The notes beneath the pieces are model-generated. The model made no database searches and was not told the origin of the DNA. It was given only the letters and a program-made list of their open reading frames with translations. The translations under genes and the position numbers were made by a program. This document shows positions 8,975 to 17,488 of a stretch of DNA of 64,000 nt, in pieces; the first letter of the stretch is position 1, and each line of letters starts with the position of its first letter. Source of the DNA: Chloroflexota bacterium (GTDB lineage Bacteria > Chloroflexota > Dehalococcoidia > GIF9 > AB-539-J10); assembly GCA_013388845.1 (NCBI GenBank), contig JACAEN010000011.1, positions 1 to 64,000 on the forward strand. The letters run 5' to 3'.

Positions 8975-9466
8975 ATGTTTTGTAGAAACTGTGGTAAAGA
9001 GTTAACAGGGGCTCCAGAGTCTTGTATGAATTGTGGAGCTAAGCCAATGGCCGGTAGCAGTTTTTGCCCTGGCTGTGGTGCCCCCACAACGCCCTTAACT
9101 GAAATATGTATGAGATGTGGTGTGCGAGTGGCCAAGGCAATAAAGGGAGAGACTTGGAAGCCGACAACTGCGGGCATACTGAGTATCATTGCGGGAGCCA
9201 TTAGTGTGATCTTCTGTATAGTAGTTGTTGTGCTCGGTAGCACCATAGGCGCATTCTTTGGGTTTGAAGTAGTATGGGAATGGAGTACCTTTGCTATTCC
9301 CTCAATCATATTGGGGATAATTGCTATAGTAGGTGGTATCTATGCCTTGAGAAGAAGGATTTGGGGACTGGCGCTTGCCGGGGCTATCTGTGCACTCCCC
9401 GCTGGGTTTATTCTTGGGATACTCGCAATTATATTTGTCAGTTTGGGGAAGGGCGAATTTAAGTAA
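8975..9466 (+). CDS. double zinc-ribbon membrane protein with a different C-terminal membrane domain
   Basis: MFCRNCGKELTGAPESCMNCGAKPMAGSSFCPGCGAPTTPLTEIC nearly identical to the upstream paralogue; C-terminal TM helices. Confidence 0.8.
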   Translation: MFCRNCGKELTGAPESCMNCGAKPMAGSSFCPGCGAPTTPLTEICMRCGVRVAKAIKGETWKPTTAGILSIIAGAISVIFCIVVVVLGSTIGAFFGFEVVWEWSTFAIPSIILGIIAIVGGIYALRRRIWGLALAGAICALPAGFILGILAIIFVSLGKGEFK

Positions 9467-9530
9467 AGTCCAAGATTTTGCAAGTTAGTGAATCAGGTTT
9501 GAAAAACTTTAAGGACGGAAAGGAGGTAAG

Positions 9531-9851
9531 ATGGAAAAGAAGTATCGTTTTCTACCCTTTGCAGCCAGGGTTTTGAGAATCGTAGGGTGGATAATCTTGG
9601 TGGTTGGCGTTATTGGTTCGATTGTTTACGGAATTGTGATGGGTAGTGCTGCAAATGGAACTGCAGGTGGGCTTGCAGGTGGGCTTACAGGTTTTTTTAT
9701 AGCTGTTGTGGGAGTAATTTTCTCCTTCTTGACCTGGGTGTTCTCGCTGGCAAGTAGTGAACTAATTTATCTGTTTATGGATGTGGAAGAGAACACCAGA
9801 AACACAGCTGAGGGCATTGCCATTATTAAAGAGAAATCAAGGCAGGCCTGA
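9531..9851 (+). CDS. small membrane protein, paralogue of the 9876 ORF
   Basis: LRIVGWIILVVGVIGSIVYGIVMG and ELIYLFMDVEENTRNTAEG; GGAGG upstream. Confidence 0.7.
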   Translation: MEKKYRFLPFAARVLRIVGWIILVVGVIGSIVYGIVMGSAANGTAGGLAGGLTGFFIAVVGVIFSFLTWVFSLASSELIYLFMDVEENTRNTAEGIAIIKEKSRQA

Positions 9852-9875
9852 ATTTGCGCCTCTGATAATTACTGA

Positions 9876-10256
9876 ATGAGTGTAACAATGTCTTCCTTCT
9901 TTGGCAAGTTCGTGGAAAAGTTACGGCTACTAATCCCCAAGAGGATGCGCGATTCTTGGCAAACAAGGCGGAGGGTGAGGAAGCCGCAGGAATATTACTA
10001 CATAAAATATGCGATTAGCGTTTTGCGGGTGATAGCGTGGGTGATATTAGTAATTGGCTTTATTGGGTCGCTGGTCTGGGGAATCACTGTAGGTGGAATT
10101 GGAGGTGGAGGTCGGATTGTACTAGGAATAGTTGGTTCATTCTTGGCTTGGCTACTATTAATTGCAGCTAGAGAACTTCTAAAATTATTTATGGATGTAA
10201 GGGAAAATACCGGAAACAGTGCGGAGCGCGCCGTTATCGTGAGGAAACCACGCTGA
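9876..10256 (+). CDS. small membrane protein, paralogue of the 9531 ORF
   Basis: LRVIAWVILVIGFIGSLVWGITVGG and ELLKLFMDVRENTGNSAER. Confidence 0.65.
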   Translation: MSVTMSSFFGKFVEKLRLLIPKRMRDSWQTRRRVRKPQEYYYIKYAISVLRVIAWVILVIGFIGSLVWGITVGGIGGGGRIVLGIVGSFLAWLLLIAARELLKLFMDVRENTGNSAERAVIVRKPR

Positions 10257-10270
10257 GGCAAACCTCTGTC

Positions 10271-10627
10271 TTAGCAAGTTATGTGAATCAAGGCAGCAAC
10301 CTTCTTCTGTTCGGCAAGCTCATTTAGCTTAGCGACGGCGTCATGAGACGCTTGAACCAGCAGGTTCATGTTATTCGCCTTAGCCCAATTTTCCGCCTCA
10401 GGAGCTATATGGGCAGCGCTGTCAGTTCCCGTGCCGATAATTATTGTTTCAGGCTGACCCTGACTCAATTCCTCCAATTCCTGCCTCTTGATTTCGTGGC
10501 TGCTGAACATCAATAGGCTGCCTTTCCGCTTCTTTACCGTGCCATCGGCGAAAATCAAAATATCCCGGCGGTATTTCTTGCCTTCAACTACTATAGACCC
10601 GAAGGTAAGTTCATCTATTCTAGCCAC
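10271..10627 (-). CDS. Mth938-like / DUF498 family protein
   Basis: IDELTFGSIVVEGKKYRRDILIFADGTVKKR; ETIIIGTGTDS; EAENWAKANNMNLLVQ. Confidence 0.75.
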   Translation of the reverse strand: MARIDELTFGSIVVEGKKYRRDILIFADGTVKKRKGSLLMFSSHEIKRQELEELSQGQPETIIIGTGTDSAAHIAPEAENWAKANNMNLLVQASHDAVAKLNELAEQKKVAALIHITC

Positions 10628-10758
10628 GAAATTTACCCCTCCGTCCTCTGATTCCCTTACTGCCTCGTAAATCGGCTTTTTGCTTGCTGTTCTGCTTTAT
10701 GGCCCGGCCATGCTTAAAACGATTCAGGTTGACAAATCCTTTTGCCACTACTATCCCC

Positions 10759-12006
10759 TTAAATAAAGCTGTCCTTCAGTTTGAATATCGCCTCCTCAAC
10801 ATTGTTACCCTGTGCTCTGAGGTGTTTTATAGCTTGTTCTATTTTGTCGTGTTTGTGGCTATCGCTGAGGTCAGCTAGCCTATTGTATAAACCAGCGCGC
10901 TTGCCCAATCTGAAGTTGAGTCTTTCCTCGTCTGGCAAAGATAAATACTTATTTATGACATTAAGGCATTTCTCCTTATCCTCGGGCATTTTGCCTTCGA
11001 CCTCCATCAATAAGTTAAGTATGTGGTCGCTCGTAAGATAGCTATTAACTTGCAAGTTTTGGATGAAAACAGCTATTTCCTTTGCTACTTCGTCCTCTGT
11101 TTGTAGCTCAAAATCGCCATCTTGTAACCTTGTCCACAACGGCATGGTTGGGGTGATATGGAGGCTGCGCAGCCTGATATAGTCCGGATTAATCTCATTT
11201 AATACCCTAGCTGTTTCTTGGGCATGTCCTTGAGACATCTTCTTGCCTCCCAGACCAGGCATGACGTATTCACATAGGGAAATGCCTGCTTCTTTCACTT
11301 TGTTTCCACCGGCGATGTGGTTCTTAGCAGTGCATCCCTTTTCCATATAGGCCAGCAGAGGGTCATAGCCAGTCTCTAGTCCAATGTGAATCCTATCCAG
11401 CCCGGCATCCTTGAGTTCCTTTAACTCCGCTAACGACTTTCTAGCCGTTGTAGGGGACCGACCATATGTAGTTACTCTATTTAAGCTGGGGAAGGTTTTT
11501 CTGAGGAACGTAATCACCTGAACTAGGTCGGGGGTGCGCATGATCAGGCTATTAGAATCCTGGAGGAAGGCTGATTTGCCTCCTGTCGCCAGCCAGAGGG
11601 CGACATTATGTACACATTGCCCATATTGAGGTTGATTACAAAGCATTGCTGCTACTTCTCTCACCTTATCGCCGTAGCCCATCTTCCAGGCTATTTCTTT
11701 TACGCCCTCGCTGATAGCCTCAATCGCCTCGATATCTTTTATGATCTCTGCCACTGACCTCAGCTCGAACTTGCGGCCTTTGTATATTGGGCAGAACTGG
11801 CATCTATTCCAGGGGCAATTCCTAGTAGCTCTTATCAGCAGGGAATAAGCCTCGCTGGGAGGTCTTATAGGGCCTAGCTCAAAGATATGGCTCAACTTCT
11901 CTGTGACTGAGTAACTTAGCATTTTGCGTATTTTAGCTTGTCGAAAGGGAATCGGCAAATGGACTTCTCGCTTTTCACTATGGTAATATTTGTAACTTAA
12001 ATCCAC
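10759..12006 (-). CDS. radical SAM protein with CX4CX2C cluster motif
   Basis: LLIRATRNCPWNRCQFCPIYKGRKFELRS; DRIHIGLETGYDPLL; GTG start. Confidence 0.85.
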   Translation of the reverse strand: MDLSYKYYHSEKREVHLPIPFRQAKIRKMLSYSVTEKLSHIFELGPIRPPSEAYSLLIRATRNCPWNRCQFCPIYKGRKFELRSVAEIIKDIEAIEAISEGVKEIAWKMGYGDKVREVAAMLCNQPQYGQCVHNVALWLATGGKSAFLQDSNSLIMRTPDLVQVITFLRKTFPSLNRVTTYGRSPTTARKSLAELKELKDAGLDRIHIGLETGYDPLLAYMEKGCTAKNHIAGGNKVKEAGISLCEYVMPGLGGKKMSQGHAQETARVLNEINPDYIRLRSLHITPTMPLWTRLQDGDFELQTEDEVAKEIAVFIQNLQVNSYLTSDHILNLLMEVEGKMPEDKEKCLNVINKYLSLPDEERLNFRLGKRAGLYNRLADLSDSHKHDKIEQAIKHLRAQGNNVEEAIFKLKDSFI

Positions 12007-12042
12007 CCACGAAAATCTTGTGACTTTTTTGGGTTAACTTAA

Positions 12043-12675
12043 ATGGGACGATTTGAATTAATCTCCTTTGACGCTGAAGGGACGCTAGTAACCCCCGTTT
12101 TCAGCGAGACTATATGGCATGAAGCCATCCCGGCGCTTTATGCTCAGAAGAGGGGAATTGGCCTTGCTCAAGCCAAGAAGTGCATTGCTAAAGAGTATAA
12201 TAAGATTGGCGACCAGAGGCTGGAATGGTATGACATCGAATATTGGTTTAGCTATCTTGATTTGGGTCCTTCTGAGCCTGTGATACAAAGCTGCCTAAAT
12301 AAGATAGCTCATTATCCTGAGGTAATTGAGGTCCTTTCTTCCTTAGCCAATGAATATAAGCTGATTGTGGCCTCAGGCACGCCGCTAGAGCTATTACATT
12401 GCTTATTGCGAGATATCAAACCTTATTTTGTTCGAATTTTTTCCTCCATTTCACATTATAGGCAAGTAAAAAGCCCTGATTTTTACCTCCGGATATGTGA
12501 AGAGATGGGGGTCAAGCCAAGCCAAGTTATCCATGTGGGTGATAACTGGCAATTTGATTTTCTCAATGCCCGTCAGGCTGGCCTAAATGTTTTCTATATT
12601 GACAGGTCGGGGAAAAACCATCAGGAATCTCTTAGCGATTTGACTCAATTAAAGCATCTCCTCTCATCTCTCTGA
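12043..12675 (+). CDS. HAD-family hydrolase
   Basis: ISFDAEGTLVTP; LIVASGTPLELL; VIHVGDNWQFDFLNARQAGLNVFYIDR. Confidence 0.85.
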   Translation: MGRFELISFDAEGTLVTPVFSETIWHEAIPALYAQKRGIGLAQAKKCIAKEYNKIGDQRLEWYDIEYWFSYLDLGPSEPVIQSCLNKIAHYPEVIEVLSSLANEYKLIVASGTPLELLHCLLRDIKPYFVRIFSSISHYRQVKSPDFYLRICEEMGVKPSQVIHVGDNWQFDFLNARQAGLNVFYIDRSGKNHQESLSDLTQLKHLLSSL

Positions 12676-12761
12676 TGTAGTATGTTCTCTTTCGGTCTGA
12701 AGGTAGCTTAGTCACTATAGACATTGCAAGCCATTCTGGGTTACAATTTAGTCCTTGACCG

Positions 12762-13628
12762 ATGCCAAATCGTAGCGAAGTGTCTCCAGGAAGCGCCTCT
12801 CCGGGTAATGGTTTCAACTTGTCCACAGCAGAGCTCAAGGAAATGGCTAAAAAGCTGCGCCGTCATGTAATCGCCATGACGGCTACGGCAGGCAGCGGGC
12901 ATCCCGGTGGCTCTCTCTCAGCAGCCGATATTATTACAGCACTTTATTTTAAGGTCTTGCGCCATGATCCTGAAAATCCCCAGTGGCCAGAGCGTGACCG
13001 ATTTATATTGAGCAAGGGACATGCCGCTCCAATTTTGTACGCTGCCCTAGCCGAAGCTGGCTACTTTCCCGTGGCAGAGTTGGCAACATTGAGAAAGTTA
13101 GATAGCCGCCTCCAGGGACACACTGACAAGAAGTTCACCCCCGGGGTGGAAATGTCCGCCGGTTCTTTAGGCATGGGGTTGTCCTTCGCTATCGGCGTTG
13201 CCCTAGCCGCCAGGCTAGATTCCAAGACTTATCGGACCTATGTTCTTCTTAGTGACGGGGAATGTGAGGAGGGGCAAACCTGGGAGGCAGCTCTTTCAGC
13301 GGCCCACTTCAAGCTAGATAACCTAACAGCTATAGTTGACTACAATGGTATGCAGCTCAGCGGATGGGTTCGGGACATCATGAACCTTGAGCCTTTTACT
13401 CGGAAGTGGCAAGCTTTTGGCTGGCATAGTCTTGATATAGACGGACATGACTTTAAGCAAATCTTGTCCGCTTGCCAAGGGGCTGAAAAGATAAAAGGCA
13501 AGCCCACTGTCATCGTCGCCCGCACCATTAAAGGCAGGGGGGTTAGCTTCATGGAAAACAATGTGGTGTTTCACGGCAAGGCACCTACCTGGGAAGAAGC
13601 CGAAAGGGCACTAAAGGAGTTAGAGTAG
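12762..13628 (+). CDS. transketolase N-terminal subunit (split transketolase)
   Basis: TATAGSGHPGGSLSAADI, DRFILSKGHAAPILYA, LLSDGECEEGQTWEAA. Confidence 0.93.
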   Translation: MPNRSEVSPGSASPGNGFNLSTAELKEMAKKLRRHVIAMTATAGSGHPGGSLSAADIITALYFKVLRHDPENPQWPERDRFILSKGHAAPILYAALAEAGYFPVAELATLRKLDSRLQGHTDKKFTPGVEMSAGSLGMGLSFAIGVALAARLDSKTYRTYVLLSDGECEEGQTWEAALSAAHFKLDNLTAIVDYNGMQLSGWVRDIMNLEPFTRKWQAFGWHSLDIDGHDFKQILSACQGAEKIKGKPTVIVARTIKGRGVSFMENNVVFHGKAPTWEEAERALKELE

Positions 13629-13630
13629 GT

Positions 13631-14566
13631 ATGGCGGAAGCGTCTACTCGGGAAACTTACGGCAAAACTTTAGTAGAACTGGGCAGGCAAAATAAAGACA
13701 TTGTTGTTCTGGACGCCGATTTATCGCCCTCCACAATGACCAGTATTTTCGCCCGGGAGTTTCCTGACCGCTTTTTTAACTGCGGCCTAACGGAACAAAA
13801 CATGGTTGGCGTAGCTGCTGGCCTAGCAGCTTCAGGTAAAACTGTCTTTGTCAGCACTTTCGTCGTTTTTGTCGTCTGTCGCTGTTTTGACCAGCTAAGG
13901 CTATGCATTTCCCAGCCAGAACTAAACGTAAAAATCGTCGCCACTCATGGTGGCATCACTGTTGGTGAAGACGGTAGCTCCCATCACGCCATTGAGGACT
14001 TGGCGTTGACTTGTGCTCTCCCGAGCTTCACCGTAGTCGTCCCCGCCGATGCCATAGAGACTGCTGAAGCAGTAAAAGCGGCAGCAAGTAACTATGGACC
14101 GTTCTACATCAGGCTAAGCCGTCCTAAGACACCGATTGTTTACCCCGAAGGCTATCACTTCACATTAGGCAAAGCAGTAACCGTGAGACAGGGCAAGGAT
14201 GCCACTGTTATAGCCATAGGCATCATGGTCGCTAAGGCTCTGGAGGCAGCAGATGTCTTAGCTAGAGAAGGTATAGATTGCCGGGTAATCAACATGCCTA
14301 CTCTCAAACCTTTGGATGAAGCAGCCATAGTCAAAGCGGCCTCAGAGACGGGCGCAATTGTCGTCGCTGAAGAGCACTTAGCCCAGGGTGGTCTGGGCAG
14401 CCGAGTTGCTCAGGTGGTCACCAGAAGGAAGCCAGTGCCTATGGAATTCGTCAACCTTGGTGACAGGTATGCTGTATCAGGCAAAGCTGAAGAGCTGCTT
14501 CAAAGATACGGATTGACCGCTGGAGACATTGCAGAGTCAGTGAAATCAGTGGTCAAGAGAAAGTAG
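13631..14566 (+). CDS. transketolase C-terminal subunit
   Basis: VVLDADLSPST, FNCGLTEQNMVGVAAGLA, THGGITVGEDGSSHHAIEDLAL; begins 3 nt after the N-terminal subunit stop. Confidence 0.93.
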   Translation: MAEASTRETYGKTLVELGRQNKDIVVLDADLSPSTMTSIFAREFPDRFFNCGLTEQNMVGVAAGLAASGKTVFVSTFVVFVVCRCFDQLRLCISQPELNVKIVATHGGITVGEDGSSHHAIEDLALTCALPSFTVVVPADAIETAEAVKAAASNYGPFYIRLSRPKTPIVYPEGYHFTLGKAVTVRQGKDATVIAIGIMVAKALEAADVLAREGIDCRVINMPTLKPLDEAAIVKAASETGAIVVAEEHLAQGGLGSRVAQVVTRRKPVPMEFVNLGDRYAVSGKAEELLQRYGLTAGDIAESVKSVVKRK

Positions 14567-14596
14567 TATTTCCAAGCCCGGCAACAGGACTTACGT

Positions 14597-14700
14597 CTCT
14601 AGTCGAAGCAATCTCGAGAATGCCAACGAGATTGCCACGCTGAGTGTACCCTGAGCGAAGGCGAGATTCTTTGCCCCGACAAGCGGGGGTTCAGAATGGC
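14597..14700. repeat. mosaic of degenerate intergenic repeat units
   Basis: CGAAGCAATCTCGAGAATGCCAACGAGATTGCCACGC and GAGATTCTTTGCCCCGACAAGCGGGGGTTCAGAATGG, related to 6577-6679. Confidence 0.6.
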
Positions 14701-14765
14701 CAGAAGCAAAGGCTTCGCAATACCTTTTGTATCGCGACACTGTATGACAAAGAACTAGGAAACGA

Positions 14766-14794
14766 TTGACGGTGCGTAGGGGTGATTATATAAT
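14766..14794 (+). promoter_or_regulatory. strong sigma70 promoter candidate
   Basis: TTGACG (14766-14771), 17 nt, TATAAT (14789-14794). Confidence 0.7.
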
Positions 14795-14850
14795 AGGGGC
14801 TATAGGCTATAACTTTGGAAAAGTTAAACTATTGTAGAAGGAGGTGGGAC

Positions 14851-15663
14851 ATGAGTAGATATATAAGGGTCGTACTGGCGGCTTTGCTCATCGTGAGCGG
14901 GGTTTTGATCTTCTTGCCCTCCGGCTACGTAAGTGCTGGAGGAATAGTTTTGAACGCGGGCTTCGAGAAAGGAGAAGGAGAAATCCCGTCCAACTGGAAC
15001 CTGACTGGAAACGCTACGCGCGTAGATACCGGCCCCGTCTATGCCGGTAATTGGAGTGCTCGGATAACAGGCAGTAATGATACGCTTACCCAGTGGCTGT
15101 GGGTCGGAAATATTACCTGGCCAGTGACTTACGATGCTTGGGGATGGATATATGTTTCCGGCAATGTCACCGGTGCCATCGCTCTGGATTTCTGGGCGGG
15201 CAAAGAAGGCACCCAACTGAGTCCAACAACACAGCTGTCCGCCACCGACACGAATGGTTACTATGTACAGGGAACCAGCACCATACAGGCGCCGCCCGGA
15301 ACGACATATGTAAGAATCCGTCTTCTGGGAACGGGTTGGCATGAAGGGGCGGAAGTGCGGTTTGATGAGATTGGTTTCTATCCGCCGATGGGGGGCTACT
15401 GCTTTATTGCGACCGCGGCTTATGGCACAGGAACAGCCAGTCAGCTTGACATACTGCGCGATTTCCGAGACCAAGTATTACTGAAGAATGCCTTGGGTTC
15501 GCAATTTGTAGCGGCTTATTACAGGCTCAGTCCCCCTGTGGCCAACTTCATAGCAACGAACGATTTTCTGCGCACGGTTGTCAGGGAGACGCTGATCGAT
15601 CCGTTGGTAAGTCTCCTGCAATGGTCGCAGGATTTCTGGAGAACACAGCCAGGCCCCCCCTGA
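14851..15663 (+). CDS. secreted protein with C-terminal CFI-box (CFIATAAYG) domain
   Basis: GGAGG then ATG at 14851; signal peptide MSRYIRVVLAALLIVSGVLIFLPSGYVSAGG; GGYCFIATAAYGTGTASQLDILRDFRDQVLL. Confidence 0.75.
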   Translation: MSRYIRVVLAALLIVSGVLIFLPSGYVSAGGIVLNAGFEKGEGEIPSNWNLTGNATRVDTGPVYAGNWSARITGSNDTLTQWLWVGNITWPVTYDAWGWIYVSGNVTGAIALDFWAGKEGTQLSPTTQLSATDTNGYYVQGTSTIQAPPGTTYVRIRLLGTGWHEGAEVRFDEIGFYPPMGGYCFIATAAYGTGTASQLDILRDFRDQVLLKNALGSQFVAAYYRLSPPVANFIATNDFLRTVVRETLIDPLVSLLQWSQDFWRTQPGPP

Positions 15664-15895
15664 GTCCGGGCCTTCTATGGTGTAGTCGCTGTTCAGGCGG
15701 ACTGGCATGGCGGAAAGCTCGCATATTGGGTGAAAACACGCCGGAAATGCAGTTGGATGCTGTGTGAGATAAAAAAGTGGATTGGGGTAGGTGCGAGGTA
15801 GAGTGATGATGGTGTCGAGAGAGTTGTCAGGCTGCTAGCGGAAGTACGGCTTAACGAAGCCATGTCGGGATTGTAAGACACATGTGACGCGAAGA

Positions 15896-15924
15896 TTGAC
15901 AAACTTTCGAAGACAAGGTATTAT
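15896..15924 (+). promoter_or_regulatory. sigma70 promoter candidate, about 310 nt upstream of the BamA-like gene
   Basis: TTGACA (15896-15901), 17 nt, TATTAT (15919-15924). Confidence 0.6.
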
Positions 15925-16235
15925 GCAGCCTCAGAGTGCTTGCCAGTCGGGAACGATAGGTAAGTTCTCCGAGGAAACCGAGCGTATTTTCTAGCTTACA
16001 AGCTTGCTAATATAAGAGTTGATATGAGAGCTGGCACTCAGCCTCTATCACGAAATGCGCTGACTGTTTACCAATCCGACGAAAATCTTGAAAATCCCGA
16101 AGAAGCGCGACAACGTGGGAGGTGACGCACTATGGACTAAGATTTGGGAAAAGCTAGACTATTACGTCAGGGAGAATCCCTGAGACGTGTTAGTTCTTTG
16201 ATATATTACCAAACAATGAAGAGGAGGTAAAACAA

Positions 16236-17372
16236 ATGGCGTTAGATTGGTTGCCAAGAGATAATGTACTGAAGGACCACCAGCTTATCGGCGATGAGTT
16301 CTTTGGAACAAAGCCACCGTGCACCATGTATGAGAAGAAGCCTTTGGTTAATCCCCAAACCGGCGAAACAGTAGACGGCCTATACACGGCATGGATTACC
16401 CTCAATAATCCGGCTCAGTATAATTCCTACACCACCGAGATGGTCAAAGGCGTCATAGCTGGAATGAAGAAGGCCTCGGTAGATAGGAGTGTTGTGGCCA
16501 TCATCTTCACCGGTGCCGGCGATAGGGCCTTTTGTACCGGTGGCAATACTAAGGAATATGCTGAATATTACACCCGCAGGCCAAGAGAATACAGGGACTA
16601 TATCAACCTGTTTAGCGGCATGGTGGATGCCATCCTCGATGCCGGCGCACCGGTCATTCGTCGCGCTAACGGCATGAGCGTAGCAGGGGGACAGGAAATT
16701 GGTCAGGCCTGCGACCTGACTATTGCCTCTGACCTGGCTACTTTCGGTCAGGCTGGCACCGCGGTTGGCTCAACGCCGGACGGTGGCTCAACTGATTTTC
16801 TGCCTTGGCAGCTGCCCACTATCGAGCTAGCTATGTGGAATTGCATCTCCAACGAACAATGGAGTGCCTATAAAATGTACAGGCTGGGCCTCATAACCGA
16901 CGTCGTGCCTGTGAAGAAGCTCGACGGTAAGTGGATTAAGAACCCTTCGGTGATTACCGATAAGTATATAGAGGATGGGAAGATCGTCTATGGAGAACCC
17001 AAGACCGGTGAAGAAGCCAAGAAGGCGAGAGAGATTATAAAGACAGCCGAGACCGACTTCTCGCTGCTGGACCGAAGGGTAAACGAAATTGTTTGGACTT
17101 TTGCCAATCTCATGCCCTTGTGCTTGATGAAGGCCATTGAGACTATCAGGTGGAAAAAGAGATACTTCTGGGATACTAACAAGATTAGCGCCAAATATTG
17201 GCTGGCTGCCAACATGAATATGGAAGCCTATCTTGGATTCAATACCTTCAATACGGAGGATATGACGGGTCAGCGCAGGATAGACTTCATTAAATACCGA
17301 CAGTTGATTGCCCAAGGGCATAGCTTCGATGATGAACTGGCAGAGCAGGTCATGCCGAAGCCCAAGAAGTAA
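16236..17372 (+). CDS. bamA/oah: 6-oxocyclohex-1-ene-1-carbonyl-CoA hydrolase-like ring hydrolase (BamA/Oah family)
   Basis: DWLPRDNVLKDHQLIGDE, NPAQYNSYTTEMVKGVIAG, FCTGGNTKEYAEYY, GMSVAGGQEIGQACDLT, FGQAG, IVYGEPKTGEEAKKA. Confidence 0.88.
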   Translation: MALDWLPRDNVLKDHQLIGDEFFGTKPPCTMYEKKPLVNPQTGETVDGLYTAWITLNNPAQYNSYTTEMVKGVIAGMKKASVDRSVVAIIFTGAGDRAFCTGGNTKEYAEYYTRRPREYRDYINLFSGMVDAILDAGAPVIRRANGMSVAGGQEIGQACDLTIASDLATFGQAGTAVGSTPDGGSTDFLPWQLPTIELAMWNCISNEQWSAYKMYRLGLITDVVPVKKLDGKWIKNPSVITDKYIEDGKIVYGEPKTGEEAKKAREIIKTAETDFSLLDRRVNEIVWTFANLMPLCLMKAIETIRWKKRYFWDTNKISAKYWLAANMNMEAYLGFNTFNTEDMTGQRRIDFIKYRQLIAQGHSFDDELAEQVMPKPKK

Positions 17373-17390
17373 ACTGATAAGGATGGCATA

Positions 17391-17432
17391 AATGCGAAAG
17401 CCCCGGGATAAACCGCGGGCTTTTGCATTTTG
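17391..17432 (+). terminator. intrinsic terminator-like hairpin
   Basis: AATGCgAAAGCCC...GGGCTTTtGCATTTT after the bamA/oah stop. Confidence 0.75.
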
Positions 17433-17458
17433 GAGAAAGGTGCGCCTCGCTGTATAAT
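17430..17458 (+). promoter_or_regulatory. promoter candidate for the dienoyl-CoA hydratase gene
   Basis: TTGGAG, 17 nt, TATAAT (17453-17458). Confidence 0.55.
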
Positions 17459-17488
17459 AGGAACGCACCATATCCTGGAGGAGGGAAT

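Noticed and set aside
8975-9309. Minus-strand ORFs opposite the zinc-ribbon genes (e.g. 8433-8687, 8950-9309)
   Set aside because: They resemble each other only because the plus-strand zinc-ribbon genes are duplicated; low-complexity antisense translations with no recognisable domain.
10240-10275. c-di-GMP (GEMM) riboswitch suggested by GGCAAACC-like text
   Set aside because: Isolated string match without the surrounding conserved stems.
15664-15902. Minus-strand ORFs 15478-15708 and 15693-15902
   Set aside because: No recognisable motif or SD; region better explained as spacer before the 15896 promoter.
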